DNA of 64,000 bases from Colletotrichum lupini (lineage: Eukaryota; Ascomycota; Sordariomycetes; Glomerellales; Glomerellaceae): assembly GCF_023278565.1 (NCBI RefSeq), contig NC_064673.1:3906001-3970000 (forward strand), given 5' to 3'. Positions 11,821 to 23,540 of this stretch are shown here, one piece after another. The notes beneath the pieces are model-generated. The model worked only from the letters and a program-made list of their open reading frames with translations, was not told the origin of the DNA and did not search any database. Every line of letters begins with the position of its first letter. The first letter of the stretch is position 1. A program made the position numbers and the translations under genes.

Positions 11821-11930
11821 CGTGTGGATAAGCGTTGCCGCTCCGAGTGGTTGGCATTACCGGGTAATGCTTAGCCGCAAAAGCCACACCTCAGACTCAC
11901 CGAGCGGGTAATGCCCAACCGCGATACACG
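11821..11930. repeat. Inverted-repeat cluster
   Basis: GCATTACC and GGTAATGC (11854-11861 and 11863-11870) form an 8-bp hairpin around one base. A further inverted copy, GGGTAATGCCCAACC at 11906-11920, matches GGTTGGCATTACC at 11849-11861 with a one-base gap. Short outer complements CGTGT (11821) and ACACG (11926) bracket the cluster. It could be a cruciform-forming regulatory site or a decayed miniature element; no target duplication was found. Confidence 0.45.
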
Positions 11931-11989
11931 TCTCTAGGAGGCCAAATCCAACGTCAGTAAAAAGATAGAACAACCCTGCTGAAATTTGG

Positions 11990-12005
11990 CACTTCCGCGG
12001 AAGTG
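11990..12005. promoter_or_regulatory. Perfect 16-bp palindrome CACTTCCGCGGAAGTG
   Basis: A perfect dyad 350 bases upstream of the acyl-CoA dehydrogenase ATG. The CCG/CGG half-sites with no spacer resemble targets of Zn(II)2Cys6 regulators, which often bind CGG/CCG repeats. The cognate regulator is not in the window; the role is inference. Confidence 0.45.
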
Positions 12006-12176
12006 AGAATGTTGGTTAGTCCGATTGATCGGCGACTGAGAGCTGAAGATAGGGATGCCTCGAAAGATGGCACTTGTTGGAGTTTTGGTGTTCTGAATGG
12101 GAAGCATCAGCTCGAGCGTCCTTTTGTCTTCGATAGGCCTAATCAGTACAGGATCTGTGAGGAGAAATGTTCACGA

Positions 12177-12184
12177 TATATAAG
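12177..12184 (+). promoter_or_regulatory. TATA box of the acyl-CoA dehydrogenase gene
   Basis: TATATAAG about 175 bases upstream of the ATG at 12356 and downstream of the 16-bp palindrome, giving a plausible operator-TATA-start order. Confidence 0.4.
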
Positions 12185-12355
12185 AGCCAGCTGCCTCAAA
12201 GTCTACGCGAGATATTTACTCCAACGCATCATCAGTACCGGAAGTCAAACTCCAGGAAACAATACCTTATCTATTGATTACTGCAAGTAACTCTCCGTTC
12301 TGATTTTGAGAGTGATAAGAAGCTGACCAAGTCGTAGGATCGATTTACGCTTAAA

Positions 12356-13741
12356 ATGGTCCAATTCAATCTAACCGAAGACCAAAAGGCTTTGCGCGCC
12401 AAAGGAGCCAAGGTTGCAAAAGAAGTCCTGACACACGCCTATGCAGATTACTCTAAGCACTCTGACCAACTCACGCGGTTTCGAGCAACTCGGCCCTACT
12501 ACGGCAAGCTAATAAAAGAGGGATTACTCAAGGCCTTTATCCCCAAGGCCGCAGGCGGTGACGCAGATACCCTCTTGGAGACTGCCTTCCTTCTGGAGGA
12601 GCTTTATGCAGTCGAGTCCAGCATTGTGATCCACCTAGTCGGTAGTGCTTTAGGATTGTTACCTCTGGTTCTTGGCGGCACAGCCGAGCAGCAGGAGAGG
12701 TTCTTGAAGCCTTTCCTCTCCGGTGAAGGTGATCCCCTGGCAAGTCTGGCTCATTCCGAACCAGGTGGAACTGCGAATCACCTTGAACAAGGAGGGAAGG
12801 GTCTTGGAGTAACTACCAGGAAAGAGGGCGATTTTTACATTGTCAATGGCGAAAAGGTAAGACATCAGTACAGTTCGGCCGAGCTAAGTCTAATTTTGCA
12901 ATAGCTATGGACCACAAACAGTGCCGGCTGGGACGGCAAAGGAGCAGAACTTACGTGCCTGTGCGCACGGTATTCTGAGGACGGCCTCTCAGAGAAGTCC
13001 GACGTCAACCCTGCAGACAATTTGATGGTACTTATGGTGACTCGAGAGATTGTGGCTCAAAACACCCCAGAGGCCTTTGAACTTCTCAGCGAACCTGAGC
13101 TCTTCGGGCACATTGCTGTCACTGGTCCTCACACCCGATACGCCAACTTCAAAGTGCCAGCTGATCACGTTCTTTTTGCCCCCGGCAAGGCCGGACTATA
13201 CATCGAACAAGCCTTTGGCATCTCCGGAGCTCTTGTTGGGGCCATGGCAGTCGGTACCATGCGCGCCGCTTTCGAAAAGGCACTCAAATTCGCAAAGAAC
13301 GACCATCGCGGCGGATCCATGCCCATTATCCAAAGACAGAGTCCTGCAGACCTGCTCATCGGTGCGAAAATTAAGATCGATACTTCCCGAATGCTCGTAT
13401 GGAAAGCACTCGACAGCTTGGACAACGGTCCAGGAGATGCGAAATCTCGCTTCGAATCCTGCCTTACAGCCAAAATCTACAGCAGTGATTCAGCAGTCAC
13501 CTGCGTCTGGGACTGCATGCAAGTGGTTGGCATGTAAGTTGACTTTCGGTCTTGGACTCAGTACTTGAATGCATGCTTACGGAAGACCAGGACCTCGTAC
13601 GCTGAAAGCGCTGGCTTCTCGCGCCTTCTGGCAGATGCTGCTGTTTTCCCCTTGTTTGATGGTGGAAACGTTGGCATCAGGCGACGCCAGTTCCAAAAAC
13701 TCATGTGTGAGGAGGAATACAAGCCGTGGGCAAATCTTTAG
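12356..13741 (+). CDS. Acyl-CoA dehydrogenase family flavoprotein
   Basis: FAD-dependent enzyme of the acyl-CoA dehydrogenase fold, 426 residues. Three exons, 12356-12856, 12905-13533 and 13591-13741, with 48- and 57-nt introns; the second splits the Met codon in VVGMTSYAESAGFSRLL. The N-terminal helical domain holds FNLTEDQKALR and FIPKAAGG. The beta-domain has HSEPGGTAN where classical members have TEPxxGSD, then LWTTNSAGW. The C-terminal helical domain ends with FPLFDGGNVGIRRRQFQKLM, matching the usual C-terminal substrate/FAD loop. No peroxisomal SKL tail and no clear mitochondrial presequence are seen. Divergence at the SEPGG and FDGGN loops suggests a non-beta-oxidation substrate, as in members used in secondary metabolism or as flavin monooxygenases (DszC-like). 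The substrate is unknown. Confidence 0.88.
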
Positions 13742-14228
13742 TCGCTCTGATGCGAAAGACACTAGTTTCTCGTATTCAATTATATGTCCCTTCAAAGACT
13801 TCCCAGTTGAGGCCACCCAAACCATGAAAGCGGAGGGTGCTTAAGCTAGAAGTCTTGTGCATAGCACACCATAGCCGTCTCGGTTTGACCTATTAACAGT
13901 AATTAAATCATTCAAAGTCAAATCAAAATCCGGCGGTCTGGATCCTGGATTGCAGCGTGATTTCTACCTATTTATTAAGGTTCATCGGGAGGAATTCGTA
14001 CTAGCAAGTACCGCAGCGACCGGCTCTCGATACGGGTACACTACCTTGTTGGCATGACGATATTGTTCTGGCTATCTCAAGTGTTCATTTGCATTCCGCT
14101 CTCGCAGTCTCCACTCTGCTCTGAATAAATCAGCCCTTGGCCAACCGCGATCTTGTGTAACCATTACGATCACGTTTTCAACACAATCCGATTTCTTCGA
14201 CAACTTCTTCTTAACTTTGAACAAAGCC
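13742..14228. other. Intergenic
   Basis: Nothing recognisable beyond the presumed 3' UTR of the acyl-CoA dehydrogenase and the promoter of the small membrane protein at 14229. Confidence 0.45.
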
Positions 14229-14729
14229 ATGGATCCTCATCTGCAAGTCTTAGTCAACCACTTGGTGATGATGGCCACCGTGTTCTCTGCAGTCGTGTTG
14301 GCGGTGTCCTTCATGACGGCGGCTATCGACATGCGTGAAGATAGCATCACACCACAACCTCAATGTCCAACAAGACTTATCTTCTGGCTCCTTCTCTCGA
14401 TTATACAGTCAATCATCATGCTCTTATGGTTGGCTGGCTGTGTGCTGTTTGTGCCAGTCGCGGTCGTGCAGGCGGCTATCTATTGCCCCATTGCGGTCAT
14501 AGGCTTCGTCATCCAACAGACAAGCGGGCATCATTATGCCGCAGGAGTAGCTTCTAATATTTGGGACGCTACTACTAGTTGTGGAGTCGCACCTACAACC
14601 CTGAGAAAGCGGTCCCTTGATGCGACTCTCTGGCTTTCCGGTGGTTTCTGGTCAAGGCGACAGTGTGGGGATCCCGAAGCACAAGAGCTGATGAATAAAT
14701 CGCCGTGCAGGAACGAGAACATGGAATGA
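14229..14729 (+). CDS. Small integral membrane protein, unknown function
   Basis: An unrecognised single-exon protein of 166 residues. Hydrophobic segments lie at about residues 13-33 and in a long stretch at about 49-95 that can hold two helices. The tail is hydrophilic with several Cys and basic residues (CGVAPTTLRKR, RRQCGD, CRNENME). The ATG at 14229 (GCCATGG, strong context) was preferred over an in-frame TTG four codons upstream. No homologue comes to mind. It could be an orphan membrane protein of the accessory block. Support is an uninterrupted frame, a good start context and coherent hydrophobicity. Confidence 0.5.
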   Translation: MDPHLQVLVNHLVMMATVFSAVVLAVSFMTAAIDMREDSITPQPQCPTRLIFWLLLSIIQSIIMLLWLAGCVLFVPVAVVQAAIYCPIAVIGFVIQQTSGHHYAAGVASNIWDATTSCGVAPTTLRKRSLDATLWLSGGFWSRRQCGDPEAQELMNKSPCRNENME

Positions 14730-15198
14730 TATTTGTTGAAGGGACCTTAAGGTCTCTTCTTGCAGCATTCCAGCTTTCGAAACGGCGAACATAGGATGTA
14801 ACTGCGTACTAGAAGGTTGTTGGGACAAGAACTTGCACAGCGTCGAGTGCCAAGCTTTACCATCTACAGAAGTTTAGCAAGTCCGGCTGTTCTAAATGGG
14901 ATGATACGTCGTGTTTTTCGTCATATGGTGGACGGTATAAAGCTTTTTTACCTACATTTGAGCCTGGGCACGCTCTTATTTGGTGTGATATAAGGTACTT
15001 TAGTCGAAGAAACCGCCTGGGTGTAGAAGTGTTATTCTTTGTCCATGATTGAAGTGATTATATTAGATACTTAGTTAGTTTAAAATCTGAAGAAATCAAT
15101 TGAACTCCCCGCTATGCAAATTCCACTATGTCCACGTCAAGTGACGCTCCCAAAGGCAAATCAATCACGGAACAATCTGTCAGCTACATATCCACTTT
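14730..15198. other. Intergenic, convergent 3' ends
   Basis: Lies between the plus-strand membrane-protein gene and the minus-strand laccase gene. AT-rich, with no recognisable element; both 3' UTRs should be here. Confidence 0.45.
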
Positions 15199-17300
15199 TT
15201 ATCGAAGCCCACTATCGAAAGGTAGAGCATTCTCGCCGTGTAATTGTACGTAGTCATCCCAGGCCGCGCAAACCTCGCGGACATCATCAGGGATCTTGCT
15301 TTGTCGGACTGTCTTTGGCTTGACCAAAAAGTTGATGTACAGACCAACGCTAGCGTGCCACGCAGTATGGCAATGGAAGCTCCAGATTCCTGGATTCTTT
15401 GCTTCAAACTGCACAACAAGATTTCCGTTACGCCGGAGAAGTTCCGTGTCGGCGCGGGCCGGGTTCTTGGGATACTTCAGAGTGCCGTTGTAGAACCCAT
15501 CCGATTCGCTCAGGATCTGGAAGTCACCGCCATGAATGTGCATCGGATGGACGGAGAAATGGTTGTTCAGCACAACACGAACATGGCGGACATCGTCAGG
15601 AATCGTGGCCAAGATGTGCTGGGGATCCTTAAGATACTCGGCGTGACCATCTACTGCCTCGATGTACAACGGGCGGCTCCAGTCGGCTTTGAATGTCACA
15701 TTATTCATCAGCCACTGATGATTGCCGCTAGCGTTTGATCTGAAGTCGATGTCGTAGAGAAGTGTAAGATCAGGCTTAGGGACACGCTTCTTGTAAATTG
15801 GCTTCTTCAAGTGAAGATCAGGCTACCAAGACAGGTTGAATTAGCATGACGAGCTAGTTGGAAGGAAGATTAAAATAAGTAGCACTTACATCACCGCATG
15901 TTGCAGTGAAGCTTGGCAGAGGCGCAACAGTTTTGGTGGCTGGAACGACCGTGGTGGGTGTCTCGTCATAGTAGATAGTGCCCAGTGTCTCGTTAACTTT
16001 GGTGGCGGCACACTGAATTCTTGAGCGCATGTAGTAAGACCGCTTCGGGTCTCCATTACCCTTGACAAGAACTTCAGCTCTCATGCCGACACCGAGGATG
16101 ATGTACTCCACTTCGTAAGGCTCTACAGGCACGAAGTCCATTGTGGTCACAATGATCTTGTGGCCGTCTATGGAAAAGATTTGCATAGCCTCGACACTTG
16201 TGTTGATCAACCGGAGCTTATGAACTTTGCCAGACTTGAATCTCAAGGATGCGCGTGGAGCATTGCTCTTGCAAGTCGTATTCGCGGGAGCAAGTGAGCA
16301 GTTGAAGTGATTCATTCCGTTGATCAACTGGTTATTCGATTGAGGGGCGTAGACGCTGGTATCGTTACTGGTTGATATGGCATCCGAGGCAATCTTCTCG
16401 TAAGGGTAGTGATAGTAGTCGGAGAGTGTGACGGGGCCCAAGTCGAGATCGTATTCGACGTGAGAAGGGCCGTAGATAACCATAGGACCCCACAGACCTC
16501 CGCCATACTGCAGCGCATGGTGGCCATGGTACCATGTCGATCCATACGTGCTGGCTTTCCAACGATAGGTGAAACTCCCACCAGGTACAATGGGACATTG
16601 CGTGATACCGCTGACTCCATCCATGAGTCCAGTCCCTTGCTGGTGTATGCTTGTAAGAACGTTAGCATAAAGTAGCCAACGGCTGTGGGGACGTGATTTA
16701 TTATGGACTCACCCATGCCAATGCATCGCTGTGCCTTCCTCCGGACCCGTGATGTTGTTGTGGACGGTGATCTCGACAATATCCCCCCAGTTCGCCTCAA
16801 CGAGAGGCCCAGGGAAATGGCCATTGACAGTGAGAAGTGTTTGTTCTGTAGGCAATGACTATGATCAGTCACTGGCTAGGGGTAGGCGAAAGATGCGATC
16901 TGCCTTGCTCGATCGAAATAGAGATCATCTGATGGTGAGGCTAAGGGTTGATGTAACGTACCAAATCCATCAGGTGCTAGGACAGCCCGTTGTATCGTCC
17001 ACTCGTATTTTCGCACGACGCCAGTGTCAGGCACATTCTCAGGATCAGATTCGCATGTGCGGTTACCCCACGGTGGGCTAGCTTTCTTCTCGCTCGATTT
17101 GGCTCCCAAATATCGGGGCAAACAGGTTGGGGTTGGCGTAGTTGTGGAGATACTCGCCGCAGTCCCAGACAAGGCATGCACTGTCTGTGAGATACCCGAA
17201 AGGAGGCCACACAAGCTTGGAGTATGTTAGCGCTGACGAAGAATAGGCTCGCGTGAGAAGATTTGAAATACCTCAAGGCCGCTGAGACTGAAGGCTTCAT
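15199..17300 (-). CDS. Secreted laccase (ascomycete multicopper oxidase)
   Basis: Extracellular copper phenol oxidase reducing oxygen to water. Five exons on the minus strand, 17300-17272, 17215-16962, 16845-16713, 16649-15890 and 15822-15199, encode 599 residues; introns are 56, 116, 63 and 67 nt. The first exon is only 29 nt and starts the signal peptide ([19 protein letters not shown]). All four copper motifs are present: HWHGIHQQGT (136-145), WYHGH (178-182), [10 protein letters not shown], and [13 protein letters not shown], with Leu as the axial type-1 residue, as in high-potential laccases. The protein ends FDSGLR, so the DSGL plug motif of ascomycete laccases is at the very C-terminus with almost no cleavable tail. 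A TATA-like TTATAAG lies about 95 bases upstream. The gene lies 0.6 kb from a RIP-mutated retrotransposon and may be silenced by it. Confidence 0.94.
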
Positions 17301-17908
17301 CTTGTTGTCGAAACCAAAGGCAAAGGCAGTGATGGAAGGGTTGAAGTGACAGTCAAACGGACCGAAAAGTGCGACCCAGACGTCTGCGTACGACTTATAA
17401 CTAATGCATCAGAACTGAAAACACTGCCATCTGACTGTGCATTTCATTTATTTGAGAAGGCCCTCACGGAATTCGTTGAGCTGCCTAGCCGGCCGGCGAC
17501 ATTCGTGATCCCGGCGCATAGGGTTAGTTTGCCCCCAGACTTACGCCAAGGGCAGAGAGAAAATAGAATGTCGGGATCCCAGGGTCTTACGGTGCTTCTG
17601 AGGTGGCACGCTCGTGGCTTTCCCGTCGGGGTGGGCTGAGCGTTGAACGACTGGGCAAGACGTCGAGCTGCATGTGGCTTGAAGCTGAAATGCCAGCAAT
17701 TGAGGAGTTGCCGCACGCGGCCAACGCCACAATACCTGACATACATGGTTGCCAAGCCGCTAAAGCACGGATCTGCCGGCATACTTATAGACAACTTGTT
17801 TGCAAAGGTTGCTTGGTTTGATACTAAGGTACTCATCGCATAGAGCCAGGGTCTGCTGCTGTGCTTGTTTGCTGCCGACCTGCAATTTGCCTGATAATTT
17901 ATTAGTGC
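17301..17908. other. Intergenic, laccase promoter
   Basis: Separates the laccase start from the transposon target site. Only the TATA-like TTATAAG at 17394-17400 (minus) stands out. Normal base composition up to the LTR shows that RIP did not spread far into this flank. Confidence 0.5.
17394..17400 (-). promoter_or_regulatory. Putative laccase TATA box
   Basis: TTATAAG on the minus strand, 94-100 bases upstream of the laccase ATG. The spacing suits a TATA box, but the match is imperfect. Confidence 0.35.
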
Positions 17909-17913
17909 CATTG
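17909..17913. repeat. Target-site duplication CATTG, left copy
   Basis: CATTG immediately precedes the left LTR (TGTTACG) and recurs at 25508-25512 directly after the right LTR (CGTGACA). A 5-bp duplication is what LTR-element integrases make. Confidence 0.85.
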
Positions 17914-18090
17914 TGTTACGTAATAGGGATAGTAATCGCACCTTACGAAGTGCCCGTTACGTACTAAATCACGTATCTATCTCAGATATCGTATTTATAA
18001 ACCTTTTTTTTTTATCTATTTCTATTTTAATAATTAAGCTACTTTTATTATACTCTATATACTTATTACTACGTATTATAACTTATAATA
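17914..18090 (+). repeat. Left LTR
   Basis: 177 bp, aligning gap-free with 25331-25507. Differences are almost all C/T or G/A transitions; only one clear transversion was noticed. The outer 60 bp keep more G and C than the inner end, as expected if RIP weakens at the element boundary. Confidence 0.9.
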
Positions 18091-20300
18091 ATTATAAGCT
18101 TAGTTCTTAATTAAGACCTTATATTATAACAATATACTTATTAATATAATTTTTACGATCTTTTTAAAATAATTAATTTATTTATATTTACTTTAACCTA
18201 AGCTAAATTAACTAATTATAATAATTAAATTAAATAGTTTAACGTACTTCGTATTATAAATAAGGGTATTAGGGTTTAAAAATATATTAACTTAAACGCT
18301 CTAAGTTTTAATATATTTTTTAACCCCTTTATAATACTTACTTTACTTTCTAAATCTAAATAATTAATTATAACCCGTAATAAAAAAGAATTACGAGCTT
18401 ATTAAGCTTATTATAAAATATTTAAAAATAACTAAAAAAACTAAAAAATCCTTTATTAGTAGTTTTTAAATATAACTCTTAATACGAACCTTTCGACTTC
18501 TTTAAATATAAATAACTTATAGGACTAAGCCGGGTTTCTTTTTATAAAACTAACTATATTACTTATTTTATATAAATAAGTTTATCCTTATACCGTATTT
18601 ATAAAAAGGTTTTATATACTTAAGAGTATTTAAAAATAATTAGAGCTCAATACTAAATATAAGTAATTTATAGTTTATAAATATAATACTATTAATACGT
18701 ATATTAAAATCCTTATTTAGTAATTAATAAAATTAATTAATATTATACTATATAAATACGTATTTTAAAAAACTACAAAAAATAGTACTAAGTTTAGTAT
18801 ATAGCAGATCGTTAAATATTTAAAATAGGAATTTATACCTCCCGAACTAGTAATAAAGAATATAGTTCGAGAGGAATATTAATAAACCCTTAATAAAATA
18901 AGGACTAGAATTAACTTTTAATATTAGTATAAAGAGTAGTAATTTACTTACTTCCGAGCTAAAACGTATAATATTTTAAAAATTAATAAAAAAATCGCCG
19001 TACTTAACTTCTTAATTATAATTAAGTTTAGACTTAATTTTATATAAAGCTAATATATATATATAAAACTTTTAATAAATTAATAGTTTTTAAAATATAT
19101 ACGAGGACCTTTAAAAAGATTACGTATATATTTAGCTTAGTAACTTAGGACGTATATACTAAACGACCTTTAAATTAAAAGGGGCTTACTCTACTTTTAT
19201 TAAACACTTTAACTTAATTAATAACGTAAATAATAAGAGTAACGTTATATACTTTTATAATTACGTATACTTATAGCGCCCTATAATATATTAAAAATTA
19301 AAATAAGTATTTATAAACCGAAACGTTAATAAGTTATTAATACGAATATTAAGGAGCTATATAAAAAAAGTCCTCGCTATTATTAAATTAAATAAGTAAA
19401 AATTATTTTATAATAAGTTTAAAAAAGCTAATTAGCTAAAGAATAATAAAATTTCTAAAAAGCCTAGGTTTTTAAAAAGATCCTCTAACTAACTTATAAC
19501 GAGCTTATTAATAAATTAAAATAAGGACTACGTAGTTATTATATTTATAAAGAGTTAGGACTTAGAAATAAACGCAATTTTTAGTACCCCTATAAATAGT
19601 ACTTATCCCCTTTTTTTAAAATACGGTAATAAATAGCTATAGAATAATATATTTAGTTAATAATAAGAGCTTATTTAAACTTAAGAGTTACGTATTATTA
19701 AATAATAAAAACTATATTAAATTAAGAACTATTATACTACTTATTACTATACGTAATACTTATATTATAAAGGGCGTTTTAAATAGACTTAAAAAAAAGA
19801 GAACTTATATTCTAAAGCTCTAAAACGTCGCTTATATTAAGGGATTTTATATTAATATAGTTTTAAAAACTTTACTAAATAAAAGCGTATTTTAATATTA
19901 TAGTCTAAATTATATTTTATAATAAGGAACGCTTTATAAAAGTACTATTAAAAAGTAGCTTATTTAAAAAATAATCTAGTCTTTTTCGAATATAAACTCC
20001 TTTAATCCTATCCTTTTTTTATAAACCTTAAGTAAGTCTTATAAAGCTTAGCTAGTATTACATTACTAATTAATTATAAAAAATTATATTATTTATATTA
20101 ATATACTTATAAAAGGTCTAATAGCGCGCTCCTTTAGTACTTTAAAATAAGTTATTTTAGACCTAATACTTTTTATTAATTATTATATAAAACTTAAAAT
20201 ATACGTATTAAACCTCTATTATAAGTTAAGTATAAAGTATATATATTATCTAAAATTAAAATAATAATTTTAAAAGAACTACCCTTAAAAAGAGCTTTAT
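18091..20300 (+). other. Degraded gag/protease region of the copia element
   Basis: By position this should hold the primer-binding site, gag and protease. It is so AT-rich and stop-laden that I could not recognise a zinc knuckle or protease motif. No open frame of useful length starts with ATG on either strand. Confidence 0.5.
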
Positions 20301-23300
20301 AGCTATAGTACTATATATACTAAAATCTCTTTTACTTCGAACTATTTTTTAATAAATAATAATATATACTTATAGCTTTTAACGAATATAATAAATAGCT
20401 TAGGGGTTTTTTTAAGGATTAAAATAGAAAAAGAAATACTTTTTATACTATAGAGCTTCGAAATAGTAATTTATTATTAAAAAAGAACTTTAATTTATTT
20501 TTTTAAAAAATAATGATAAAACCGCCCTCTTAATTATAAACGTTAAATATATATATAAAACGTCATATAATAAGCTAAGAATTAGAATAAAACTTCTATT
20601 TTTATATATAAAAGAACCTATAAATAACGTTAAAAAAGTAAGTTAACTCGTAATTATTAAAGCTTATAAAATACGCTTTTTAATAAACCTCTTTATAAAT
20701 CTATAAAATAAAATAATATTAATAATAATTTTTATTTATAATATTACCCTATAAGAGGCTAATAAAGGAGATTTGCTTATTATAATAAAAATTAACTAAT
20801 AAAAGTAGTATTAATACTAATAATAAATAAGTTATTAAATACGGGATTCCAAACTAGTTATTTTATATCTTAGTAACCTCTACGTATATAATTATTAAGT
20901 ATACTCTTTTTATAAAAATCGTAAGAGGGGTATATATTAAAAAAAGTTTAAAATACTTCCCCGCGGGTATATAAAATACTTAATTAGATATATTTTAAAA
21001 ACGCATAACTTATATAAGGTTTAAGTACCCGTGCTTAAATAAGTATTTATTATAAAAAATATTAAGTTTAATAAAAAAGTTTTATATAATCTCGTATATA
21101 AGGAGTAAACTATTATAAATAAGTAAGTAAATCTAATAATTTAAAAAATATAAAAACTCTTTAATACTAATAATAAATTAGTTTAAATACTTAGAAAAAT
21201 AAATCTAAACTTTAAAAATACTAGTACTTAAAATAACTTTATAATTAAAAATAGTATTATTATTAAATTTTTAACTATTTAGGACGCTAAGTAACTAATA
21301 AATATATTTTAAAGTATAGTTAATAAGGTTAAAAAGGCTAATATAGTCTTATTATTATTATTAACTTTTAAAATAACCCCCTTATATAAGCTCGGAAGTA
21401 GAAGTAAAAAAGGGGATATAATAACTAGGTTATAAACGGCTCTATATAGTCTATAGTCCTCCTTATAAATACTTATATATATTATAAAAGTTCTTAACCT
21501 TTTAATTCTTAATAACTCTTAGTAAAACGCTAAAGTATATAGTAAATAAAGTACTAATTATAAAAAAGTAATTCCTAATATTAGAGTTAACGTTAATAAG
21601 GAACTTTTATAATAAACCTCTATCATTATATAAAAATAGAGCTTATAAAAACCGCCTTATTAAGTACTAAGTAAAGCTTTATTAGGTTTTAAATATTTAA
21701 ACTAAGCTTATAAACCTTTATAACGCTTTAATAATAATTTTTTTATAACGCTTTTATATTTAAATATAAAAAATAGTAATTATTATAACCACCTCTAGGA
21801 CTACTTTTTCTTTATTTTTGTACCTAATTAATAAAAAGCTATAAAAAAATATAAAATATATAATACTTTACTAAGTAATAAAAAGAGTAATTTATAAGAC
21901 CTATTTAGAGTATTTTAAAAAAGTTTAAAAACTACGACTTATTAAAGTTAATTTTTAAAACCTACTAAAAAAGTTCAGTAATATTAAATATCTCTTATTA
22001 TAATTATAAAAGCTATTTAAGGATATTATAAATATAAAAATAAAAAAGCTAAGGGATATTAATATATAAAAAGAGGTTAATTATAATCCTAAATAAAAAA
22101 ATTTATTTTTATTAAAATAAGTATATATTTATAAGTACGATATTAATAACGAGGTTAGTAAAATAAAAGTATATATATATATAAAAAGGGATATATAACT
22201 ACTTAACCCCTTATAAAATACGTATATTTCGACACTTATTATAAAAGCCTTTAGGCTTATAATAATAATAACTACTTAATTCGACTTTAAAATAAACTAA
22301 TATAATACTATTAACGCATTCCTTAACGCGCCTCTTAAAAATAAAAAGTTAATAATTATTAAACTCCTAGAGGGATATAAAGTTATTAATAAAATAAGTA
22401 AGCTCTAACGCGCTTTATATAATTTCTAAAACTTATTAATTCTTTAGTTCTAAACTTTTATTTCTATACTTCGTAATATAAATATAATATATAATTACGA
22501 AAATATCTATATTTACTAAACTATAAATAAAAAAAATAATACTAATATTCTATATTAATAATTTTATTATTTTATATTATTAAAACGATTGAAAAGTAGC
22601 TTAGGGGATCGTTAATAATATAAAGAAATATATTAATTTTAAAAAGAATAAACTAATTAATTACTTCTTTAGAATACGGATTTTATAAAACCGTACTACT
22701 TATAAAGTTTATCTTATTTATAATATATATATTAAGCGAATTACTAAGCGCTTTAACCTTATAAATTTACTATATCTAACTACCCCTCTTCTTTAAAAAG
22801 AGTTTAAACTAAACGAGGGGTAAGTAATAAAAAAGGAAATAAAGAGCTATTAAAAAAAAGTTAAAAATATACTTTATATAGCTATTATAATTTGACTAAA
22901 CGTCGCTTTTATTTACTTGTAATTATTATAGTTCTTAACTAACCTAAGCGTAACTTATATTAAAATAATTAATTATTATATTTAATATTTTTATATAACG
23001 AAATATCTTATGCTTTATTATAGTAATATACTAAGTATATAATTATTATTTCTAATTAAAAATACTAGCTTCGTAAATAATAAAGTAATATAATAATTAT
23101 CCTAAAAATATATAATATTCCTTTTTAATAGCCTAATTTAATAAAAATCAATATACTAAGCGATAGTTACGACGTTAATTACTAAAACTAAGCTTTTTTA
23201 TTTTAAAAGAATCGTAAAAAAGACTATAGTTCTAAAGCGCTTTTTTAAAAATATTACCCTTAACCTAAAGAAAGTATAGTTAGTTAACTATAATAATTAG

Positions 23301-23540
23301 TAAATAATTCGACTTATGATAAAAGAAAAAATAGCTACTTAACTTCGCTATATTAATATATAAAATATATAGTTAAAATAAAAGTACGCTAAAAGTAGCT
23401 TCGAAGTTACTTATATATTAATAAAAAACATACTAATAAATAAACTTATTAAAAACCTTTTATAAACTAAGTTCGAACATTTCCGTATATTTCTTAACTT
23501 TTATAATACGTAAAAAGCTATTATAAATAGCTAAAATAAT
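20300..23540 (+). pseudogene. copia pol relic (integrase, reverse transcriptase, RNase H)
   Basis: Plus-strand conceptual reading with many TAA/TAG stops, most explainable as former CAA/CAG. At about 20.45-20.95 kb the pattern matches the end of the copia integrase core, and at 20.95-21.1 kb the GY-x-NIYRVW-like integrase tail (as it stands, LYKV*VPVLK). At 22551-22565 the sequence reads YINNF, where active reverse transcriptases have Y-x-D-D; both Asp codons have become Asn, so the site is dead even apart from the stops. Downstream are the copia landmarks equivalent to FLGIRI, TTPL, and an RNase H end resembling ADGLTK at 23431-23460. Boundaries are approximate. The order proves copia affiliation. 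Confidence 0.82.

Larger units (their letters stand above)
11114..12355. other. Intergenic with palindromes
   Basis: No gene. The right half holds an inverted-repeat cluster (11821-11930), a perfect 16-bp palindrome (11990-12005) and a TATA box (12177-12184), all upstream of the acyl-CoA dehydrogenase. The frame at 12003-12290 overlaps these elements and looks fortuitous. Confidence 0.5.

Noticed and set aside
12003..12290. 95-codon frame before the acyl-CoA dehydrogenase
   Set aside because: Overlaps the palindrome and TATA box of that gene and has no recognisable features.
17444..17941. 165-codon minus-strand frame upstream of the laccase gene
   Set aside because: Starts inside the LTR, has no domain, and overlaps the laccase promoter; fortuitous.
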